Source: an uncultured Clostridia bacterium (GTDB taxonomy: Bacteria > Bacillota > Clostridia > Lachnospirales > Anaerotignaceae). Taken from it: DNA of 12,719 bases. This document shows, piece after piece, positions 1-5,779 of the stretch. Numbering within the stretch: the stretch's first letter is position 1; every line of letters begins with the position of its first letter. The notes under the pieces are model-generated. The model ran no database searches, was not told the DNA's origin, and was given only the letters and a program-made list of their open reading frames with translations. The stretch covers positions 1 to 12,719 of the forward strand of contig CALCGT010000025.1 of assembly GCA_937901125.1 (NCBI GenBank), read 5' to 3'. The position numbers were made by a program, and so were the translations under genes.

Positions 1-37
1 ATAGACAGTATAATCTATTAGGCAGGAGTGTTACAAA

Positions 38-448
38 TTAACTATACCAGAGCACATCGACCACAGTCATTAAATCACCATAATCTTGCAGCTCAGCTTC
101 AATATACTTTCGAAATTCAACCCTGTCATTATCTGAGAGCTTTGCCAGTACATCAGAATAAACTATACAAGAGTTACAGCGGCCAGATCGTTCTTTATAC
201 CACAGTCCAGGAGCAGAATATACTTCTGGATGAATCTCACGGTCAATCATATAAGAGATAACATCATCAATTCGGATTGTATACCGCCGTGTTTTCTTAC
301 CTGAGTCTATACAAGATACCAATCCACTTTGAAGCAGATAAAGTGCCGTTGCTTTACTAATATGTGCTATCCGATAAAACTGATCTTTGGAAATCGTTTC
401 CGGATATTGTTTTCGTATTTCATCGTAATACTTATTTTTTTCAGTCAT
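38..448 (-). pseudogene. Double-HTH excisionase-like protein, copy A, C-terminus lost
   Basis: The 136-residue reading frame starts at an ATG (448) preceded by AGGTGG at about 7 nt. Residues about 20-70 look like a MerR/excisionase-type helix-turn-helix followed by a basic GKKTRR stretch. The middle (IHPEVYSAP, LWYKERS) is shared with a second copy at 11710-12254; by eye about 86 of 127 aligned residues match. Copy B goes on into a second HTH (SVADICEVIGYSNYTIQRW), but here the frame collapses after DLMTVVDV: about 9 bases are missing and the frame shifts, ending at a TAA in the YS region. I infer a DNA-bending or recombination-directionality protein from its place beside att-like DNA, not from a specific signature. 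An ordinary transcription regulator is the alternative. It belongs to the element lying to the left. Confidence 0.6.
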
Positions 449-560
449 ACTAAAACCACCTTCTAATTTATTAGGTACAGGCAGGTGTTTTCCACATTTG
501 ACTGATAGTTCTCTTCAATTTTTTGATATGCCCTATTTTTCCTTCTCCCAAGGGCATTCC

Positions 561-581
561 AGTTCTCCCCTAGTTCTCCCC
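561..581. repeat. Paired AGTTCTCCCC direct repeat, arm site of element A
   Basis: AGTTCTCCCC occurs at 561-570 and again at 572-581, one base apart. The same pair recurs at 12371-12391. The second repeat starts 194 bases before the GACTCGAAAT core here and 193 bases before it in the other copy. Conserved spacing in otherwise diverged non-coding DNA suggests binding sites for integrase or excisionase. The role is inferred. Confidence 0.6.
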
Positions 582-707
582 AACGTTCCAAAAAAATATC
601 TTTTTTGCCCAAAATCGACTCTATTCGAACTCCCTAGTTTTTATCAAATTTATCTCTATTTTCCAGCTACTCAACAAGAAAAAATGTTGATTTTTCAATG
701 TTTTTAG

Positions 708-746
708 CTTCCTCCAACTTCCGATATCTTCCAATAAAATCCTCTA
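708..746. repeat. 10-bp phased CTTCC iterons beside the core (element A)
   Basis: CTTCC starts at 708, 718 and 728, with a weaker AATCC at 738, so the exact period is 10 bases, about one helical turn. The matching block at 12517-12561 has TTC at the same period. In both copies the CTTCC at 728 or 12537 begins 38 bases before the core. This looks like a set of protein sites on one DNA face, possibly for the excisionase-like protein. Confidence 0.55.
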
Positions 747-765
747 TCAGCAGAATAGCATGAAC

Positions 766-775
766 GACTCGAAAT
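766..775 (+). repeat. Core direct repeat GACTCGAAAT, left att site
   Basis: The ten bases are identical to 12575-12584. They equal the anticodon loop CTCGAAA of a tRNA-Ser(CGA) plus flanking stem bases. DNA on the left side is element-like in both copies, and DNA on the right side is a tRNA 3' half in both. That is the pattern left by a tyrosine recombinase that uses the anticodon loop as its crossover core. It could be longer or shorter by a base or two. Confidence 0.65.
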
Positions 776-821
776 GCAGTAGACGGGTGACCGTGCGTGG
801 GTTCAAATCCCACCATCTCCG
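768..821 (+). tRNA. tRNA-Ser(CGA) 3' half only (anticodon loop to discriminator)
   Basis: Visible parts: anticodon loop CTCGAAA (768-774) with CGA at 34-36; 3' anticodon-stem strand TGCAG (775-779); long variable arm ACGG-GTGA-CCGT (783-794), typical of class II tRNAs; T-stem GTGGG/CCCAC around TTCAAAT (797-813); acceptor strand CATCTCC and discriminator G821. No CCA is encoded. The 5' half is absent: nothing upstream resembles GGAGATG or a D-arm, and the bases before the loop do not pair with TGCAG beyond the A-T closing pair. It is therefore not a functional tRNA here. It is either a stranded host 3' half or a substitute 3' half carried by an element. Confidence 0.75.
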
Positions 822-831
822 TATGAATTAA

Positions 832-872
832 GGTCAGCAACTGTTTTTTACGGTTGTTGGCCTTTTTCTTTT
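832..872 (+). terminator. Rho-independent terminator after the tRNA 3' half
   Basis: A 10-bp stem pairs GGTCAGCAAC (832-841) with GTTGTTGGCC (853-862), with two G-U pairs, followed by TTTTTCTTTT. It sits 10 bases past the tRNA end, where a tRNA terminator is expected. The stop codon and last residues of the integrase chimera on the other strand lie inside this hairpin. Confidence 0.7.
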
Positions 873-2062
873 CGTTCAAAACCTAACCCGTTTAGCATTG
901 CATCCGCCGAAGTCAATTTAGAACTATAATCCAGATAGGCATATATGTTTGCTGTAGTTGAATAATCACTATGACCAAGCCATTCCTGAATTTGTTTCAT
1001 TGGAACGCCATTTGCAAGAAGCAAGGAAGCACAGCTATGTCGTAAGTCATGAAACCTGATATGTCGTAAACCATTTGCTTCAAGTAACTTTGGAAATCTG
1101 TCTGTAACATAGTGTGGTTTTATCAGGTCACCAATTTCATTCACACATACATATCCTATATATTCCTTTTTATAACTGCGTCCACACAACCGGCGATTTT
1201 CCTCCTGTTCTTCCTTCAAGTTAAGAAGCCTCTCTCTCATGAAAGGAACAAGCGGTAATGTTCTCCTGCTTGATTTCGTTTTTGTGGTATCAGATGCAAC
1301 CATAATAAATTTACCATCAACATTACACGAGGTAACTGTATGTCGAATAGTAATCGTATTCTGTTCAAAGTCAATCGCATCCCACTTCAAACCAATTACC
1401 TCGCTCCGACGCAAACCATAAAATGCTCCTAAAAGAATCGGCAACTCAAGTTTCGTTCCCTTAGCTACTTCAAAGAGAGCATTGATTTCATCGGCATCAT
1501 AAAAGTTACCGACAAAATGATTCTTTTTCGGACGTTCTACCTTATCAGCTGGGTTCACATCAATCAGGTCAATTTTTACCGCATACTTCAGTTTATCTGT
1601 TACGTCTGATATAAAACCTTCTGATGCTTCAAAACCATAAATATCCATAAGAGTATCGGATATCCGTCTTATGGTCATTCCTTTTGCGTACATGGAGATA
1701 ATTCTTTGATCGATTTCAGAAATATCTTTCTGACGTTTCTTCACAACCTGAGGCTCGAACGTGGATTTTCTATCTTGAGGAACGTCAATCTCCATGCTTC
1801 CGAAGCTGCTGTTGATTCTCTTTTTCTTGTGACTATTGCGATAATCATCATTATCTGATCGCTCAGATTTTTCATATCCAAGGTGATCATCCATTTCTGC
1901 TTCCATCATTTCCTTGATCGTACCACCCAGCAGATCACGAAGCGCTGCCTGAATATCTTCAGCCGTTTCGATATCATACTCTTGAAGTAATCCCTGGATG
2001 ATGTTCCGCTTACCTTCGGTCATCGGTTTCACTTTGTAAACTTCTTTTTTCTTGTATGCCAT
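848..2062 (-). CDS. Chimera: IS256-family transposase N-terminus fused in frame to tyrosine-recombinase catalytic domain
   Basis: The 404-residue frame begins at an ATG behind AGGAGG. Residues 1 to about 157 are an IS256/Mutator-type transposase N-terminus (DLLGGTIKEMMEAEMDDHLGY, VPQDRKSTFEPQVVKKRQ, MYAKGMTIRRISD, EASEGFISDVTDK). The sequence switches at about residue 158 (near base 1590), just before the catalytic DDE core, whose first FIDA-type aspartate is missing. From KYAVKIDL onward it is a phage/ICE-type integrase with every catalytic position: R218 in YGLRRSEV, K261 or K263, H338-x-x-R341 in RFHDLRH, H364 in WLGHS and tyrosine Y374. The integrase arm-binding and most of the core-binding domain are gone. 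It probably arose when an IS256-like element entered int and a deletion fused the remains. It is likely inactive on the original att site, but no stop or frameshift interrupts it. A clean ORF with a good RBS makes expression possible. Confidence 0.85.
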   Translation of the reverse strand: MAYKKKEVYKVKPMTEGKRNIIQGLLQEYDIETAEDIQAALRDLLGGTIKEMMEAEMDDHLGYEKSERSDNDDYRNSHKKKRINSSFGSMEIDVPQDRKSTFEPQVVKKRQKDISEIDQRIISMYAKGMTIRRISDTLMDIYGFEASEGFISDVTDKLKYAVKIDLIDVNPADKVERPKKNHFVGNFYDADEINALFEVAKGTKLELPILLGAFYGLRRSEVIGLKWDAIDFEQNTITIRHTVTSCNVDGKFIMVASDTTKTKSSRRTLPLVPFMRERLLNLKEEQEENRRLCGRSYKKEYIGYVCVNEIGDLIKPHYVTDRFPKLLEANGLRHIRFHDLRHSCASLLLANGVPMKQIQEWLGHSDYSTTANIYAYLDYSSKLTSADAMLNGLGFERKEKGQQP

Positions 2063-2071
2063 AATAAAAGG

Positions 2072-2097
2072 CCTCCTATGATTTTATTTTATCATAG
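2072..2097 (-). promoter_or_regulatory. Hairpin touching the transposase/chimera ribosome binding site
   Basis: On the minus strand CTATGAT (2097-2091) pairs with ATCATAG (2082-2076) across an 8-base loop. The last two bases of the stem are the first two of the AGGAGG ribosome site (2077-2072), ten bases before the ATG. Insertion sequences commonly use such hairpins to block translation from read-through transcripts. Here it would now control the chimera. Confidence 0.5.
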
Positions 2098-2098
2098 A

Positions 2099-2146
2099 AG
2101 ACCTCTATTACTATCACATATTTACAGACTTTTTTTCACAGTCTCG
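2099..2146 (-). repeat. Surviving end of the IS256-like element (putative terminal repeat)
   Basis: Upstream of the transposase start the minus strand reads GAGACTGTGAAAAAAAGTC followed by TGTAAATATGTG. This fits an IS256-family terminal region in position (about 80 bases before the ATG) and style. The opposite end was lost with the 3' half of the transposase, so neither the inverted repeat nor a target-site duplication can be confirmed. The exact outer edge (about 2145) is a guess. Confidence 0.4.
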
Positions 2147-2172
2147 TCATTGATGATGACAGCCTTTCTCTA

Positions 2173-2355
2173 TTATTGTTTACTTTGACTCCGATGTTGG
2201 AGCCAATCATCAATCCCTTTATACTTTTCATCCCATCGCAAACGATGTACCTGAAAACCAAACTCATTTGCAATCTGTATCATCCGCATACAACTTTGCT
2301 CCACATGAGGATTGGTATACTTATAATTCAACGATCTGTTAGATTTCATTTCCAA
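2173..2355 (-). pseudogene. C-terminal fragment of a DUF3854/primase-like element protein
   Basis: The readable part, YTNPHV, then a linker, then EFGFQVHRLRWDEKYKGIDDWL, resembles the end of the Toprim-like DUF3854 domain found on Clostridia conjugative elements. In that family a 'D-D-NP-V' strand is followed by a closing WD-x-x-YKGIDD-L motif. Only about 50 residues survive. The frame opens at a TTG right after a TAA and has no ribosome site, so it is a remnant. It lies beside the IS end, consistent with deletions around the insertion sequence. Assignment rests on motif memory, not a search. Confidence 0.45.
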
Positions 2356-2361
2356 ATGAAA

Positions 2362-2530
2362 TTATGTACCAGCCATTGTCATTCCTACCCTCTTAGCCAT
2401 CTCAATCATTGCAAATCCAAAGTTTTCTATCGGTGACAATGTTTTCAGTCCTTCCCTTATACACAGTGTTCTTCTGAATGACTACGCGGCCCAAGTCATC
2501 TATTTATCTAACAATACCTGTCGCTTTCAT
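2362..2530 (-). pseudogene. SpoVT/AbrB-type regulator, broken N-terminus
   Basis: An ATG at 2530 sits behind AGGAGG (7 nt). It opens with MKATGIVR, then a TAA (2506-2504) where Arg is expected, then IDDLGRVVIQK. This is the signature start of SpoVT/AbrB swapped-hairpin DNA-binding proteins (normally MKATGIVRRIDDLGRVVIPK). A further deletion shifts the frame: the following bases read RTLCIREG, the expected family sequence, only in another frame, which continues to a TAA at 2364-2362. With a nonsense codon, a frameshift and a missing C-terminus it is dead. Such genes sit in the core of many Clostridia integrative elements. Confidence 0.7.
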
Positions 2531-2717
2531 CTATATTCCTCCTGCCATTTTTTCTTTTTCTGTGAAAATAGTATTCGCAGGAAAAATCGAAATATACGCC
2601 ACAGACTGCCATGTAAATGGTAACTCCACTGCGAAAAGAACCCACAGATTCTTTCCCTCCTACAAGTCGAAACCATTCATGGATTTTATTTCCGTCTTTA
2701 TCATTATTATAAATCAT
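2508..2717 (-). pseudogene. Uncharacterised 69-residue frame, probably debris
   Basis: A minus-strand frame beginning MIYNNDKDGNKIHEWFRLV overlaps the start of the AbrB-like pseudogene. I recognise no family. Its second half, rich in Cys, Tyr, Arg and Lys, does not look like a folded domain, and no ribosome site precedes the ATG. The first 20 residues could be the tail of a real protein, with the rest being frame noise. Listed only because it fills the stretch between the AbrB remnant and the hydrogenase terminator. Confidence 0.2.
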
Positions 2718-2743
2718 TTTTTAAATCCCAACTATTTTTTCTT

Positions 2744-2776
2744 TATACAAAAAGAGACCAAAAACTCGGTCTCTTT
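2744..2776 (-). terminator. Terminator of the hydrogenase gene
   Basis: A perfect 9-bp stem pairs AAAGAGACC (2751-2759) with GGTCTCTTT (2768-2776) around an 8-base loop. Reading on the minus strand, the hairpin starts about 65 bases past the hydrogenase stop and runs into TTTTTG. Confidence 0.8.
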
Positions 2777-2841
2777 CCACTTTTTCCAAATGAAGTTCAG
2801 AATTTTTCTATCACTTCATGCACTGGTGCGCTTTTCAGCCA

Positions 2842-4311
2842 TCATTCAAAGTGGCGTTCCATGTTGACTTCACTCATATCATATCCACGGATACCTTCCA
2901 TAGGGTCATCTGTTAATGCTTCACGACTGAAATTATTGACACGCTGAATCCCTCTGTCATCATGGAAGATAGATGCTGCACCGTTGGTACAGCCACCCTT
3001 GCACGCCATACCTTCGATGAGATTTTCAGGCAGTTTCCCGAAGGACGCCAGTTTCATCGCTCTGACACATTCCTCGATGCCATTGCAGCGGTTGGGATTG
3101 ATTTCCACATCCACGCCTTCCAACTTCGCCACACGGCGCACACTTTCCGCAACACCGCCTGTTCTGGCAAAGATACGACCATAGGAAGAGGGTTCCCCTG
3201 CGCAGATTTCAGGCATCTGTGCCAGATCCACGCCCTTTGCATCCAGCATGGCTCTCAGTTCTTCAAAGGTCATGACGTGCTCTACGGCCCCCTTCACTTC
3301 AGGCTGTTTTACTTCTACCTTTTTTGCGGTACAGGGACCGATAAATACCACTCTTGCCAGAGGGTCTTTCGCCTTCAGTGCTCTGCCCATGGCAATCATG
3401 GGGGAAACCACCGTGGAGACATGATCCATCAGTTCGGGGTGATTTTTTCTAACATACTCTACAAAAGCAGGACAGCAGGAAGTTGTTTTCCACTTCTTTT
3501 CTTCAATGGTCGCCGCAAATTCTTCTGTTTCCGCAATGGCTACCATATCGCCGCCAATGGCCGCTTCCACCACATCATAGAAACCCAGCTCCTTGATGCC
3601 CGCAAACACCTGCTCAACCTTTACACTGCCAAACTGGCTGGCAATGGCAGGTGCTACTGCCGCATACACATGATATGTCGTATTATTGAAGGAGCCCTGC
3701 AGCAGTTCCAGGATATTCATAACATAGGATTTATCCACGATAGCACCGAAGGGACACTGATGCACACAGGAACCGCAGGAGATGCATTTATCATGGTCAA
3801 TCATGGCCTTTCTGTTTTCGTCAATCTTTACTGCATCCACAGGGCAGGCACGCATACAAGGACGCATAACCTCACTGATGGCACCAAAAGGACAAACCTG
3901 CTTGCATTTACCGCATTCGATACACAGTTCCTGATTGATATAGGCTCTGTGGTTCACGATGGAGATAGCACCTCTGGGACATACTTCCTGACATTTGTGA
4001 CCCAGACAGCCACGACAGGAGTCACTGACTACGAATCTGTCCAGAGGGCATTCGTCGCAGGCCGCATCCAGAACATTGATAACACGGTTATCCTTTGTAG
4101 GCTCCAGAATCAGATGCACACGATCCTCAATGATATGGCGTTCATTATAGATGCAGCAGCGGAAGGATGCCTTGGGGCCAGGAATGATGGCCTCTGCAAT
4201 ATCCCTTTCCAGATAAGGCCCTTTTTCCAGCGTGCCCTGAAAAAATCTATACGCAACCTCTTTATTTACCAGATATTTAATATATTCTACATTACTTTCA
4301 AATTTGTTCAT
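2842..4311 (-). CDS. Monomeric [FeFe] hydrogenase (group B type)
   Basis: A 489-residue protein if started at MNKFESN (4311), which has GAGG 8 nt upstream. A longer in-frame start at 4365 would overlap the preceding gene and has no better site. Residues 85-190 hold a Cys-rich region with CDECP at 85-89 and several 4Fe-4S motifs (for example C130-x2-C133-x2-C136-x3-C140 and C176-x2-C179-x2-C182-x3-C186). The H-cluster motifs follow: L1 TSCCPAF (277-283), L2 GPCTAKK (325-331) and L3 EGMACKGGCTNGA (433-445). The expected ligands are C280, C327, C437 and C441, and the proton-relay cysteine C279 is kept. TSCCPAF and the ferredoxin-like N-terminus fit clostridial group B enzymes, cytoplasmic proteins thought to couple H2 and ferredoxin. 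L2 has Gly where classical group A enzymes have Met. It lies 19 bases after the membrane/kinase gene, as one operon, with its own terminator. Maturases HydEFG are not in the window. Confidence 0.9.
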   Translation of the reverse strand: MNKFESNVEYIKYLVNKEVAYRFFQGTLEKGPYLERDIAEAIIPGPKASFRCCIYNERHIIEDRVHLILEPTKDNRVINVLDAACDECPLDRFVVSDSCRGCLGHKCQEVCPRGAISIVNHRAYINQELCIECGKCKQVCPFGAISEVMRPCMRACPVDAVKIDENRKAMIDHDKCISCGSCVHQCPFGAIVDKSYVMNILELLQGSFNNTTYHVYAAVAPAIASQFGSVKVEQVFAGIKELGFYDVVEAAIGGDMVAIAETEEFAATIEEKKWKTTSCCPAFVEYVRKNHPELMDHVSTVVSPMIAMGRALKAKDPLARVVFIGPCTAKKVEVKQPEVKGAVEHVMTFEELRAMLDAKGVDLAQMPEICAGEPSSYGRIFARTGGVAESVRRVAKLEGVDVEINPNRCNGIEECVRAMKLASFGKLPENLIEGMACKGGCTNGAASIFHDDRGIQRVNNFSREALTDDPMEGIRGYDMSEVNMERHFE

Positions 4312-4330
4312 TTTGATTACCTCTTTATCC

Positions 4331-5628
4331 TCATACTGCTTTCTGCCGACTGTTTTCCAGAACATTGCCGATCAGATCGACCGTTCCGCCAATTCCCAGA
4401 AGATTTGACTTCAACATCAGATCATAGCCCTTTGCATCCCCCCACTGCTCATGGGTAAAATACGCACAATGATTTGCTCTTTCCTTTTCCACTTTGTAAA
4501 TCTGTCTTTCCGCCAATTCCGCATCAATGCCATCTCTCTCGGTCACTCGTTGGATCTTCGCCTCCAGATTGGCACCAATGAACACATGGAACGCATTCTG
4601 AAAATCCTTCAGAATATGATTCGCCAATCAGCCTACGATGGCACAGGAACCCTTGGACGCCAGTTCACGGATGACCCGTTCCTCTGCGTGATATAGCTGC
4701 TCCACCTTGGGCAGTTCCTGTTCGGAAAGTGCCGCCGAATACCATGAATACAGATTCAACAGCATGGGACTGGAAACCCTTTGCTCTGCCTCCTGCACAT
4801 AGGCTTCGGAATACCCGCTTTCCGCCGCCACCTTCTGAATTAAATTCAGGTCATAGTAAGCAACCCCCAGTTTTTTTGCCAGCTGTCTGCCGATTTCTCT
4901 GCCGCCGCTGCCATATTCTCTGGAAATAGTGATGACCAGTCCGTTTTCCGCCACAGGCAGTTCCGCTTCCATCTGTTCTCCATGAAGCACTCTGTTTCGC
5001 CATGCCGCCAGTCTACTGCGGTTCAGTTTTCCCATGATAACGCCCACAAAAACAGCGCCAAAGGCTGTACCAATGCCAACACTACCCAGACCGCCAATGC
5101 CCACCAGACAGGAAATCAGAGAAATCACGACCATGGTACAGTCAAAGCCGATTTTTACCTTAGCAAATTCGATTTTTGTCACCTTGGAAATGGTATCCAT
5201 GGTGCCTTCAATGGCAAGGGGCATGATATTGGGCGGTACATAAAAGAAAATACCCACGGCAATACAACAGGTACTTACCACCATCATCAACAGACGGATG
5301 ATGATATTGTCAGGTGTAGGCAGGAAGGCTGCACCCCAGTTGAAAAAGGTGGTGAAATAACCAAAAACCACACCTACCAGAACCTGCAATATGTTTCTCC
5401 ATTCAAACTTCCGGCGCAGAATTAAAATCTGCACACAGACCAGAACGCTGTGAAACAGGATCGTTGCCTTGCCCATTTCCATCCCAACACACAGGTCATG
5501 GTATATGGTATGGAGCTGACGGGCGTTACCCCCAGATCAGATTTTACAGAAATGGCGATCCCGCAGGTGATAATCAGCAATCCCAGAAAATACATCACCA
5601 GCCTTTGAGGAATTCTTTTTTCTTGCAT
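4331..5628 (-). pseudogene. YczE/YitT-like membrane protein fused to cytidylate-kinase-like domain, frameshift plus TGA
   Basis: Three pieces make one gene. 5628-5485 gives a YczE-like N-terminus (first helix and KSDLGVTPVSSIPYTM). A one-base deletion near 5480 moves the frame, and 5482-4628 continues with EMGKATILFHSVLV, further membrane helices (PNIMPLAIEGTMDTISK is a typical YczE stretch) and a cytoplasmic cytidylate-kinase-like domain with P-loop GSGGREIG. After SCAIVG a TGA (4630-4628) stands where this family has Arg (IVGR-x-A-x-x-IL). The same frame then runs on for 98 residues (LANHILKDFQNAF, then HEQWGDAKGYDLML) to 4331. The fusion order, membrane domain then kinase, is known in Clostridia. 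The substrate is unknown. Two lesions suggest decay, although sequencing error cannot be excluded. A TTG restart after the TGA would give only an unlikely fragment. Confidence 0.8.
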
Positions 5629-5679
5629 AACTGATCTCTCTTTCTAAACACACAACTAACATTTTTTCATTCTATATTA

Positions 5680-5708
5680 AAAATATCACGAACCTCACCT
5701 TTCTTCAA
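5680..5708 (-). promoter_or_regulatory. Candidate sigma-A promoter for the membrane-kinase/hydrogenase operon
   Basis: On the minus strand TTGAAG (5708-5703) and TATTTT (5685-5680) are separated by 17 bases, about 50 bases before the start at 5628. Each box matches four of six consensus bases. A short inverted repeat AATGAA/TTCATT overlaps the -35 box and could bind a regulator. Confidence 0.35.
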
Positions 5709-5724
5709 TGAACTTTTTTTCATT

Positions 5725-5770
5725 AAAAAAGTACAAATGTGCAAATATTTTCATACATCTGTACCTTTTT
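5725..5770. terminator. Bidirectional terminator after the PucR gene
   Basis: GTACAAATGT (5731-5740) pairs with ACATCTGTAC (5755-5764), ten pairs with one G-U, around a 14-base loop. It is flanked by six A on the left and six T (5766-5771) on the right, so it can terminate either strand. It separates the pucR operon from the hydrogenase operon. Confidence 0.7.
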
Positions 5771-5779
5771 TCTTTCACA

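Larger units (their letters stand above)
449..765. other. Non-coding right-end arm of element A
   Basis: No convincing gene lies between the excisionase-like start and the core. Short frames here on both strands have no recognisable content. The segment aligns in patches with 12255-12574: the AGTTCTCCCC pair, a shared ATTCGAACTCC, a shared TGATTTTTCAA-x-GTTTTTA block and the CTTCC iterons. It therefore reads as the attachment-site arm of an integrative element. Confidence 0.6.

Noticed and set aside
561..750. CRISPR array
   Set aside because: Repeats are only about 10 bases with 1-base or zero spacing and are matched at the other att site. They fit protein-binding iterons, not repeat-spacer units.
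667..879. Minus-strand 70-codon frame containing GFEPTHGHPS
   Set aside because: This is the classic false protein from reading antisense through a class II tRNA T-arm and variable arm. It overlaps the tRNA half and the terminator and has no ribosome site.
2962..4458. 498-codon plus-strand open frame opposite the hydrogenase
   Set aside because: It is a His/Phe/Cys-rich shadow with no domain or ribosome site. The minus-strand frame carries all hydrogenase motifs.
4628..4630. In-frame TGA in the kinase-like gene as selenocysteine
   Set aside because: The TGA falls at a conserved Arg, not at a Cys position, and a separate frameshift exists upstream in the same gene. No selenocysteine insertion hairpin was evident just downstream.
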